From a bacterium (GTDB lineage: Bacteria; Patescibacteriota; 4484-211; GCA-002791395): DNA of 56,634 nucleotides. Under the pieces are notes generated by a model. It had not been told where the DNA came from. It made no database searches and worked only from the letters and a program-made list of their open reading frames with translations. The position numbers and the translations under genes are program-made. Positions 1 through 10,600 of this stretch are shown here, in pieces. How positions within the stretch are numbered: the stretch's first letter is position 1; each line of letters opens with the position of its first letter. Location of the stretch: assembly GCA_027002475.1 (NCBI GenBank), contig JALWZS010000018.1:1-56634 (forward strand), read 5' to 3'.

Positions 1-1596
1 GCGTCCCCTACTACGGTATATGTGGGTGGAACATTTAGTGTATACGTCAGGGTTAACTCAACAAGTGTTGCAACTAATGCTTACAAGGCAATACTAAGTT
101 ACCCCAAAAACTTAGTCACAGCGATTGGCAAAGACAGTGGTGGGAGTTTGTGCTCTTTTTGGCCACAAAACCCCACGTATAGTAATAGCACGGGAACGGC
201 AAGTTTTGAGTGTGGAATGCCGGCGCCCGGATTTAAGGGAAGTGGTGGACACTTGGCAAAATTCACCTTTAAAGCATTAGCTCTTGGTACAGCAAGGATT
301 GTAGTTGCAAGTGGCTCTGAAATTTACGGAAATGACGCTACTGGGAACAATATTATTGCGGGAAGAGGGGCAGTAAACGTCAATATCGTTGCCCCGCCGC
401 CACCTGCGATTGCTGGACCAAAGATAAGCTCTAGTACACACCCCGACCAAAAAGCATGGTATTCGTCTCGTCATGTGGTTTTGACTTGGGAGCCTAAAGC
501 TAACGCGACTTCTTACAGCTACTTGCTTGATAAATCACCAACAAGTGTGCCTGGTAATGTATCAGACACTAAAGACACGAAGTACGAAACTGACCTTAAA
601 TCAGATGGTATTTGGTATTTTCATGTAAAGTCGTACACCTCAGGTGGGTGGAGTCAAACGAGTCACTACAAATTGCAAATCGATAGCTCGCCACCAGATG
701 AGTTCGTTCCAGAAATAGAGCCTAGTGGTGTAGTAAAGACTTCAACTCCCAAAATTTATTTTAATACTACGGATAAAGGCGGAGGGATAGACCATTACGA
801 GGTCCGAATTGACGACGGTGAGTATGTTGAATCGGAAAGTCCCTACACTACCGATGTCTTAACCTCTGGGCGGCATACTGTAACTGTTGCTGCTTATGAT
901 AAGGCTGGAAACGTTTCCTATGGGAAAAACGAGTTCCATATTTACGAGGTTCCACCACCTTTTATATCTGAAAAAGATCGGCAAAAGTTTGTGCTTGGTG
1001 AGGAGATACCAATCAAGGGTACGGCTGTCCCTGATAGTACAGTAAACGTTTACTTAAACTCATTTGACAATCTACTTGGCACGGCTCAGACCGACTCGCT
1101 GGGCAACTGGAAATATACAATTAGTGGATTTAAGCTGATGCCTGGTAGCTATACGGTTTTTGCGACGACGGTTGATAAAGAGACGGCAATACTAAGCGCT
1201 ATGAGCAATATTTATCACTTTAGTGTTGACGCGAAGTCTATGCGTATTGGATTTTGGGTAATTCCTTGTTGGTGGGCTGCTGCGCTTTTAATTGGGTTAA
1301 TAATCTTGCTCGTACTACTAATTATTTGGCTAATTGCTTGGTATAAACGAAGGAAACGCAAACAAGTTGAAGAACTTAAAGAACTTGAGCAACTTGTGCA
1401 CAAGGAGTTTGATGATATTGAGGAAGAGGTTGAAGATGAGCTGGCTACTACTCTTCATGAACATGGTACTCATAAACGAGCAGAAATAGAGAAAGGATTT
1501 GAGGAAGAGGTCGACAAACTGCTTGCCAAAGAAGAGAAAAAGATTATTCGTGAAATAGATAAGATAATTGCAGAAGACGAAGAAGATAAGAAGTAG
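1..1596 (+). CDS. Membrane-anchored surface protein with cohesin-like and Ig-like domains (5' end outside window)
   Basis: The reading frame is open from base 1, so the N-terminus lies upstream; 531 residues are visible. Residues about 1-125 look like a cohesin-type beta sandwich (alternating hydrophobic strands ending in a VNVNIV-like strand). Next come a fibronectin/Ig-like stretch with WSQTSHYKLQID, an Ig-like repeat containing YDKAGN, and a Big-type domain with GTAVPDSTV and a DSLGNW turn. Residues about 417-448 form one strong transmembrane segment followed by RRKRK, and the last 80 residues are a highly charged, Glu/Lys-rich predicted coiled coil. The protein should therefore sit in the membrane with adhesive domains outside and a cytoplasmic coiled coil inside. 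Family assignment of the first domain is by pattern only. It is followed after 164 bases by two more surface genes in the same direction. Confidence 0.8.
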   Translation, partial: ASPTTVYVGGTFSVYVRVNSTSVATNAYKAILSYPKNLVTAIGKDSGGSLCSFWPQNPTYSNSTGTASFECGMPAPGFKGSGGHLAKFTFKALALGTARIVVASGSEIYGNDATGNNIIAGRGAVNVNIVAPPPPAIAGPKISSSTHPDQKAWYSSRHVVLTWEPKANATSYSYLLDKSPTSVPGNVSDTKDTKYETDLKSDGIWYFHVKSYTSGGWSQTSHYKLQIDSSPPDEFVPEIEPSGVVKTSTPKIYFNTTDKGGGIDHYEVRIDDGEYVESESPYTTDVLTSGRHTVTVAAYDKAGNVSYGKNEFHIYEVPPPFISEKDRQKFVLGEEIPIKGTAVPDSTVNVYLNSFDNLLGTAQTDSLGNWKYTISGFKLMPGSYTVFATTVDKETAILSAMSNIYHFSVDAKSMRIGFWVIPCWWAAALLIGLIILLVLLIIWLIAWYKRRKRKQVEELKELEQLVHKEFDDIEEEVEDELATTLHEHGTHKRAEIEKGFEEEVDKLLAKEEKKIIREIDKIIAEDEEDKK

Positions 1597-1760
1597 ACAG
1601 TTTTAGCCGTTACATCAAGCCAATCCCCTATTTTACTGGGACTTTAACTGTGTATTTTTTAAGGTGTGTTTTTGCCTGTTCTGTAGCCATCTTCGAGCAG
1701 CGCGTTTTTAGGGAAATCCTTTGTGTGGCGCGCTAAAAGTGCTATATTTGAATATAAGTA

Positions 1761-4616
1761 ATGTTATCTGCTCAAAAGTGCGTTAAAACTCTGAAAAGGC
1801 TTACACGACAAGGTTTTCGAATTATACTTGTTTGGCTATTTGCTGCAATTTTGTTTGTCCCATCTAATTCGACTGCTGCAATCAATTATATTTTTACTGT
1901 TCAAGGTAAGGTTGTAAATACAGATGGTACGAATGTAACCGATGGTCTTTATGATTTTGTGTTTACTTTTTATGACGGGGCAGGCTCAGGTGCGAATACT
2001 TTAGCAACAGAATCATGGACGTCAGGTGCACTTTTTAGTTCAACAATGACTACAGCGCCAGCAAGCGGTGGAGAGTCCCTTGTTTACTCATCAGATACAA
2101 ACGAGAGTACGCTGTCGGTTGGGCAAACGTTATGGAATATTACAAAAGCGGAGCCAGTGACAATTACATCTGTTGATACCGCCACAAACACTTTGGGAAT
2201 ATCCCCTACTCGGCAGGCTTGGGCTACTACCGATACGATTACAAACAGAATTTATGTAAAAGACGGAATTTTCCGTGTAAATGTTGGTACTTTGACCGAT
2301 TTGTCTAGCATAGATTTCAACTCTGGTGCGGTTTATGTTGGGACAAACTTTAATAGTGATGGTGAGATGAAACCACGCGTGCAACTAGGTGCCGCCCCAT
2401 ACGCCTTAAACGCTGGAAAGGTCAATGGGCTTAACGTGACAGAAACGACTGGGACACTGACAATTCCTAATGGTCAAACAATTACGTTTTCAGGGGCAAA
2501 TGACCTTACGTTAACTACAACTGCTGATACAAATGCGACTTTGCCTGCTGGGAATGTAACCTTAGTGGATACTGCTTCCTCTCAAACACTAACAAACAAA
2601 ACGGTTGGGAGTACGGGGCTGTCCTTTTCTGGCGCTTCAGTCGATATACAAGCAGCTAGTGGAGAAGGAATTGTAATTGTTGGAAACGCGGCTTCGTCGT
2701 TTGAAACTACCGCAGGTGGAATTAGTTTAAAGCCTGCTGGTAGTAGTACAACCGGTGTAGTGCAAATCGGTGATGGTGGGGCAGGTTCAACCACGCCTGA
2801 TATTTTAGCGCTTGATGTGAAAAGCGATGCGGGAGACCCAGCCGGTGCAAATGGATACATGTACTATAATGCCGCTTCAGGTACTTTTAGGTGTTATCAA
2901 GCAGGCGCTTGGGGTGATTGTGGAGTTGGCGGTGGTGGTGGGAGTGGATTATTTTCTGATGGTGGAACATTCATCTATCCAACTAATCAGACCAACGACT
3001 TTGTGTTAGGTGCAAGCACTGTAGCCGACGCGTCATTGTATTTTGATGAAAGTGCAGGTACGTTGTATCTTGGAACAAACGAGGTGCTTGATGGTGGGAT
3101 AACATTTTACTCCTCCGGCACCGGCATCACAGACCCAACAATCTCAACTAATAGCTCTGGAGACTTGAACATCGATGCTGTAAATGGGCTTGTTAGTTTG
3201 AGTGGTTCAAGCATAGAAGATGTAACGGTTTACGTTGATGCAGACACAAAGTTGTCGATAGAAGCGACTGCAATTCCAACAGAAAACTTTGTTGATATAA
3301 CTAATGCTGGATTTGGAGTAACGACCTCATCTGTTAATGGTTTGGCTGTTAACTATGCGCAATCAACTAATGCAGCGGCAATTAGTGGTGCAGGTATAGA
3401 TGTAACAGTTTCTCCCTCTGGTGATGCTACAGATACGATAAGCGGGCTTAATGTCAACGCGATTACTGGGACGTCGTCTACTGAGTACGGAATTAAAGTT
3501 GGGACAGGCTTTGACTATGGCTTGTATGTCCAAACTCTTTCTAACTACATTGCTGGACTTACCATGGGTGGGAACTTAGATTTAGACGGAAACTCAATTC
3601 TTTTGGATTCTGATGGAAACAGCTCAATTTCAGCAAGTAATAACGATCAAATCGATTTTGCCATAAATGGTGCTAGCGAATTAACACTTACAGCAACGGC
3701 ACTGTATCCATCGACTGACCTTGGGCTTGATCTTGGAACAACAAGCAACTACTGGAATGATTTATATCTAAATGGTGGCACAATTCACTTTAAGGATACT
3801 TCTCCTGCAACGTTTGGTTACGATTCAACAAACGATCAATTTGTCTTTGATGCTAATGGTGATTCTGTTACCGATGCAATTATTAGCTCTAACGGTTTAA
3901 CCTTAGGATCTAGTGTTAACACGACCACATTTGTAGATGTCTCTGCGGCAACGACTGCTAAGTCGCAACTACATTTGACGTCTTCGGCGGGCACTGATGT
4001 TTCTTCTCCCGCGAATGGCGATCTTTGGTGGAATGGTACTAATTTATACTTTTACGACGGTACAAACAATATCGACTTACTTGGGTTTGAGGTAAAAGGG
4101 AATAAAACCACGGTTCTTAGTCCGCAATATCCTGGTGCAGTAACCTCACCAGATGGTTCCAGTAACAATGTCGATATTCTTTATGGTATGGACGTAATAA
4201 GTAACTATTATGAAAACTATATGCATATCGAAGGGAACAGAAATAACCAAGATATGGATGTTTATATCAAGTGGAAGGTTCCAGATAACTTTACTGGTTT
4301 TCAATCAGGCACAAATGAGGCGTTAGTTATTGACTTACTAACGTCAACTACAGATACAGCTCAGTCTAAGGTCGATGTGTATTTATACAAAGATGGCACG
4401 ACAACGAGTTCAAGTATGCTAGATAACGTTGGTACAGCAGCTGATACTTGGTACACCTACAAACAAGGTAATGCATTAATTGGTTTTGATGAAACGGACA
4501 CTGTTTTATCAAGCTTATCTGCTGGGGATATCTTGGTTATTCGCTTGTATCACTTTGTTGATAACGGTGACTACACACGAACTGGCGATATCACAATTCA
4601 TTGGAAGAGTAATTAA
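1761..4616 (+). CDS. Secreted surface protein with phage tail-fibre-like repeats
   Basis: The protein has 951 residues. A basic N-terminus followed by a hydrophobic stretch (about residues 19-40, ending in TAA) looks like a signal peptide. The body is rich in Ser, Thr, Gly, Asn and Asp and carries signatures seen in phage tail-fibre and adhesin stalks: a SSQTLTNKT repeat, GLDLGTTSNYWNDLYLNGG (a typical fibre pattern), and repeated short beta motifs. A Gly-rich linker (GVGGGGGSG) lies near residue 390. No C-terminal anchor or chaperone domain is obvious. It stops four bases before the giant gene downstream, so the two are probably co-transcribed and may form one surface structure. The start ATG lies just after an AT-rich TATAAG-like stretch with no SD. 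Function as an adhesin or appendage is inference. Confidence 0.8.
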   Translation: MLSAQKCVKTLKRLTRQGFRIILVWLFAAILFVPSNSTAAINYIFTVQGKVVNTDGTNVTDGLYDFVFTFYDGAGSGANTLATESWTSGALFSSTMTTAPASGGESLVYSSDTNESTLSVGQTLWNITKAEPVTITSVDTATNTLGISPTRQAWATTDTITNRIYVKDGIFRVNVGTLTDLSSIDFNSGAVYVGTNFNSDGEMKPRVQLGAAPYALNAGKVNGLNVTETTGTLTIPNGQTITFSGANDLTLTTTADTNATLPAGNVTLVDTASSQTLTNKTVGSTGLSFSGASVDIQAASGEGIVIVGNAASSFETTAGGISLKPAGSSTTGVVQIGDGGAGSTTPDILALDVKSDAGDPAGANGYMYYNAASGTFRCYQAGAWGDCGVGGGGGSGLFSDGGTFIYPTNQTNDFVLGASTVADASLYFDESAGTLYLGTNEVLDGGITFYSSGTGITDPTISTNSSGDLNIDAVNGLVSLSGSSIEDVTVYVDADTKLSIEATAIPTENFVDITNAGFGVTTSSVNGLAVNYAQSTNAAAISGAGIDVTVSPSGDATDTISGLNVNAITGTSSTEYGIKVGTGFDYGLYVQTLSNYIAGLTMGGNLDLDGNSILLDSDGNSSISASNNDQIDFAINGASELTLTATALYPSTDLGLDLGTTSNYWNDLYLNGGTIHFKDTSPATFGYDSTNDQFVFDANGDSVTDAIISSNGLTLGSSVNTTTFVDVSAATTAKSQLHLTSSAGTDVSSPANGDLWWNGTNLYFYDGTNNIDLLGFEVKGNKTTVLSPQYPGAVTSPDGSSNNVDILYGMDVISNYYENYMHIEGNRNNQDMDVYIKWKVPDNFTGFQSGTNEALVIDLLTSTTDTAQSKVDVYLYKDGTTTSSSMLDNVGTAADTWYTYKQGNALIGFDETDTVLSSLSAGDILVIRLYHFVDNGDYTRTGDITIHWKSN

Positions 4617-4619
4617 TCT

Positions 4620-7600
4620 ATGAGAGTTTTTATAGAAGATATACTAGCGAAACGATTATTTTTAGCGGCTCTATTTTTATTACTTGCTGGTTTAACAATT
4701 ACCAGCTATGTTTTTGTACTTCCTTCGCCCACGAAAGAGGTTCCAGTATCCTTAAGACGTGAAACTCAGTTTCCTGTTCGATTGGTAAGGGTTGATTCTA
4801 GTGGTGAAAGTAGCGTTTTGGGTGCAAGTGAGGTTATTACAAGTTCTTTTGGCGATAAGGTGCTTGATAAGGTTGTTCCATTTATTATCTCCGTAAAAGA
4901 TAACTTTAAATCTGTTGAGATGCCAACGTTTAGGGCTGAGGCTTATATGAAAAATGAAGAGCTGGCTAAAATCACTACTGTAAAGGATTCATTTGGGGCA
5001 AAAAAGGACGCTAAGGTTAGTGTTGATAATGACGGGATATACAAAAAACTAACATTAAATTTTGACACATCGTTTAGACCTGGTCTTTATACCCTTGATT
5101 TAGATTTGGGGGATGGAAAGCATATACAGCAAGATTTTACTTGGGGAGTTTTGGCTATTAACACCGACAAATCCAGTTATTCTATTGGCAACGTAGCTAA
5201 TCTATCGTTTGCTGTTTTAGACGACAAGGGTGAAATGGTTTGTGATGCAGTCCTAACTCTTAATGTGAGTTTTCCTAACGGTGAGAGCATAGAACTAACA
5301 ACCGTTGACGGCTCAATAACGGTCAATCCGCAATGCAAAAGTTACAAAATGAGTTTAGAGCCTGACTATAGCGCGCGTCTTCCGCTAAAAGAATCTGGAG
5401 AGTACAAACTAAAACTAACTGCCACTACTGCAAATGGAGTGCGTTTTATTGAAGATGGCTTTTTGGTAAGCGACGCTCCCCTATTAGTCTCTTTAACCCG
5501 TGAAGCACCAACAAGAATTTACCCGTACAACAGATATCCTGTTAGATTAAAGCTTAAATCAAATAGTAAGTTCGTTGGAAAAATAATAGATTTTGTACCA
5601 AACGGTTTTAAGGTTTTCCCGAGTGTTGATAGTAGTAGTGAATTTAGCGTTTCTAGCCTAGACTCAGAGCGCAAAAGTATAACGTGGCAAGTTAATCTTG
5701 ATGCCAACAAAGAAGTAATTTTAAGCTACGAATTTGAAGCGCCTAAGATCTCGCCATACTTTTTCTTATTAGGAAAAGCTAGGGCTTTGAGCTTGAATAA
5801 CGGAGAAAGTAAGCTAATGACAGAAGAAGGACGCTTTTGGCAGATAGCGGTTGATGCGTTGGGTGATATTGGGGTGTATCGTGAATCAACTGGTGGGCAA
5901 GCTCTAACGACTAGCGTTAGCAATCAAACTTGGGATACAACGGTTGCTCAAGGAGCGGCTTTTACAATAGATCCAGGTGGATCTGGTCGGCATATTATCG
6001 ATCTAGCAGACGCAGGGCACTACTTTGTAACTTACAGTATCGGTTGGCAAACGAGTGGCGGAACTTATCGAAGTGAACAACAAGGTGTTATTAACTTAGC
6101 TGGTACAAGTTTAGCTTATGGTCGCTCTAGCTGTTACATTCGAAGAACGGCTGGAGCTGATGAGTGTTGGACCTCAGGAAGCGCAATAATTGATGCTGCA
6201 TCCGGAGATGATCTTATTATTCAAGCATATAGAACGGATAGTAATACTGCTGCTGGTGTTTCCAGAATGAGCGATGAGAGCGGATTGATGCTTGTTAAGC
6301 TAGAAGACTCTTGGGACTTTGCTCGGGTTCAAGAGGCAGGTGGCGGACAAGCGTTTAATTCAACAACTTTTGCGGCTGTAACCTTTGACACAAACGACGA
6401 AACCAGCACCGGAATTACTCATAGTACAACCCTAAACACCGACAGAATTATTCTTGCAAACACGGGACATTACTTAGTTACTGCTAATGTGATGTTTAGA
6501 AATGCATCTGGAAGTGCTCGGCGTAATGAGGAGATGCGCTTAACGCTTAACGGTACCGAGATACCTGGTACAAGGACATCAGCATATCTTCGTGGGAGTA
6601 ATAGCACTCAAGATCATACTGCATCATTTACTGGGATTATTGAAACAACATCTGCTAATGCCATTCTTCGAGTTGAGGCTGCCTGTGAGGGGGAAGCTTG
6701 TGGAGGGGTAACAAATGTTGGTGGCCAAACCGGTATCACTGTTGCTAAACTTCCTGATGTTGCTGAGTATTTGCGGTTACATGAAGCTACAGGAGGGCAA
6801 GACATCGATGCAATACAAGATCCAATTACATGGGATACCGATGATGAGGTAGATTCCGCTAGTTTTTCACATAGTTCTAACGCTTCTTCGTTTTCAATAA
6901 TTCGAGCGGGTAACTACATTTTCTTTGGTTCTTTTTACGCTGACAGAACATCAACAACAAATGGTACTCGAGCATATCCGCATTGGGATTGGCATAAAGG
7001 TGGATCAACAGTTATTCCATATGGTAGTTTTGGAAAATATAATCGTGGTGATCAGTCAACAACTGGAACATTTTCTTCTGGTGATTCGGGAGCGATTGTA
7101 TTAGATGGTTTAAGCTCTGGGGATACGATTGAGTTGTTAAATACCGATGAAACTTCCGGAACAACTAACACAACTGGGCAATTTATAGGTGGTCGTTACG
7201 CTGTCCAAGGGGTGCGCATTGCTTCCCTATTCCCTATTCCTGAGACAACGCAGTTGCACTACAGATGGCGTGATGATTCGACTGCACTTAATACAAACGG
7301 TGGTTGGGTTGCGAGCGAGGATAATGATGAAACCACTGCTATAGATAGAAACACTACAAGAAGAGTTAGGCTAGAGATAGCTAACACTGGAACAGCTGCG
7401 CAAACTGCGGCTAAGACATACGAGTTGCAGTGGGGGCGAATTCAAGGTAATGGCTCTTGCTCGACTATCGCTACTTGGACAGGCGTAGATGATGCTAGCG
7501 ACGATATTGATTTAGTTGATTCTACACAAATTACTGATGGAGCATCGACTTCTGCGTTATTATCTAACACCGAAGGTTACTCATTTGTGGCAGGTGAAGG

Positions 7601-10600
7601 TAAGGATACTTCCGATACAACATCGGCAATTGGTCCACTGGGTACTTCTTCATATACAGAGCTAGAGTACGCTATTCGTCCAACAAACAGTGCTGTCACT
7701 GGGGCAACTTATTGCTTTAGGGTGGTAGATACAACGTCGTCAACAACTCTTGATTTATATAGTGTTTACCCAACACTAACACTTTCAAGTCAAACTGTAG
7801 ATGTTCCTGCGCTTGAGTGGGGTTCACAAAGTAACGTGTCTGATACTGCATGGACAACCATCAATTTTACAAACAGATTTGTTAATCCTGTCTTTGTTTG
7901 CTCGGTAAATTATGCCAATAATATTGGCAATGAGCCTGACGGAGATGCAGATGCAACGGTTTGTCGTGTGCAAAATGTGACTGCAACAAGTGCACAGGTT
8001 AGGCTTCAAGAGCCTGGTACTACTTCTAATTCTTTAGCCAACGCAGAAACGGTCTATTGGATGGTTGCTGGAGAAGGGGCTTACAATACGCCTGATATTA
8101 AGTTCGAAGCGTTTACTTACACCTCTACTGTCACTGATAGGTCTTCGTCTTGGGTTGGGCAAGCTCAAACCTATTCTCAAAGTTATACAAATCCTGTTGT
8201 TTTTGGGCAGGTTATGAGTTACAACGACACGAATTGGTCTATTTTTTGGGCTCATGATGGTTCACGTAACCCGCCGTCTAGCACTTCTTTGTACACAGGT
8301 AAACATGTTGGGCAAGATACAAACACAACTAGGGCAGACGAAACTATTGGCGTAATCGTTATTGAGAAAAAACACGGTACTCTTGGCAGCTATACGTATG
8401 ATGCGGGTGTAAGTCCAACCCAGGTTGATAGGATTGATGACACACCACCTGATAATGCTTCACTTGTGAGTGCGTTCTCAACGGCTCCTACAATTGCGCT
8501 GGTTGCGGAGACCGGTGTTAACGGTGGCGATGGTCCATTTCCTGTTGTGTATGGGACTTCTCCATTTGCAACTAGTACTGTTGCTTTAGCGATTGATGAG
8601 GATGAAATTGCTGATGGCGAGATGAGTGGAGCTAGAGAAGAAGTCGCTTTACTGGCTTTTGATAGTGCAGGTAGCTATAGCAGTACGAGAGCGTTAGATC
8701 AGCTTTCTTACCGAATTTACCAAAACACTGATTCTCTGCAGCCATCGACAGCACTAGCATCTGAAAATACACCTGCTAGTAATATCTCTAGAGATGACGT
8801 TATTCGCTTACGAATGTCTGTCCAAGTCGGAGAAAGGGCGTTAAAAGCCAATGAGAGTTCGTTTAGACTTCAATATGGTCAAGGTTCTACTTGTTCGAGT
8901 ATAACTAGTTGGACGGATGTCGGTGGAGTATCAAGTGATTCTGTGTGGCGAGGATACGATAACTCAACACCTAACGATGGCGATACAATAACATCGTCAC
9001 TTCTTGATGGGGGTAGTAACGTTTTAGAAAGTTATGAAGAAGAGAACTCTTCTTCGTATAACCCAAACGCAATAAATGTTGGGCAACAGGGCGAATGGGA
9101 TTTTGTCGTGCAGCATAATGGAGCCGATGCAGGCAGAGATTATTGTTTTAGGATGGTTCAAGATAATGGTTCAACGTTTGCATACACTCGCTACCCACAA
9201 TTAACAACGACTTCTGGCATTACTATTTCTGGAACATGTACAGACTTTGATGAAGTAACTGCATGTCCTGATGGACAGACTGTTAGGTTTGCGATAAATG
9301 GTCACTTAGAGGCACAGACTGCAACTACTTCTTCTGGCACATGGACAATAAATTATGTAAATACACCAAGCAGTGGAGATGTGATAACTGTATTTTTAGA
9401 TGGTGTTGCAGATGCTAACGAGGCTAATGCAGTAACAAAATATGACGGTACTGGAGATATTACAGGAATTAAGTTAATTGAGGAGCATCTAACAATTGGT
9501 AGTGACGATAATCAAGTTTTGTCTAATGTGTATTTAGGCTCATTTGATAACTCTGTTTCTTCTGATGAAGACATATTCTTTGACGTAGATGCAAATAACG
9601 ATTTAGTAGTTGATTCGCTGTCCCAATCAACTCAAGAAGAACTTTATATATTAGCAAGTAATACGTATAGACCGGACTCTAGTAACTCAGGGAATATAAC
9701 GACTTTTTCTATTGAGAACAACGGAACACTAACTCTTGATGGAAATACTTTAACAATTGAAGGGAGCGGAACACCATTCACTCAAAATGGAACATTTAAT
9801 TCCGATACATCAACGGTTTCTTATACAAACTCGAGCTTAGCAAACATTACAGCTTTGACTTATTATAATCTTGATTTCTCCCCTACTTCGGGCACCCCTT
9901 CATATACATTGCTTAGTGGGGCTTTTACAGTGAATAATTTGAGTATTGCAGGGACAGGCAACGCGTCCGTTGATGCTTCGGTAAATAATCCTGCTATTGA
10001 TGTTAATGGGGACTTTAGTATTGGCGCAGGAGATACGTTTACTGCGTCGTCTAGCGCTAGCCTTACGATAGCTGGAAACTTTACTAACAATGGGACTTTT
10101 AGTGCTAATTCTGGGACTGTTACCTTCGATGATGCAAGCAAAACGAGCACGCTTCTTTATTCTGCTGCAACTAGCTTTTATAACTTTTCTATGACCACAG
10201 CAGGTAAAACATTGCAGTTTGATAACGTTGACGAGACGGTAATTTTAGCTGGTGGCAGCTTTGTAATTCAAGGCACTAGTTGTGGAAGCATAGATGCTGT
10301 TATTACGAGTGACGACGGAACAAATCAGTTTGAGCTAAATATTGACTCAACGGCGACAACAAACATAGATTTTGCCGATATTTCGTTTATGAACGCAACT
10401 GGTAGTGCCATTACAGCCGATCAGTCTAATGATTCTGGCAGTAACACCAACGTTACCTTTGCAAACTCTTGTTTACCTCAAAAGATTGTATTTACTAATG
10501 CTTCTAGAACGTTAACCGCTGGAGCATGCAATGGTAGCGCTAATGTCTTTGTAGCTCAGTTGCAAAATAACGAAGGAACTCCAAGAGCACCAAGCGCAAA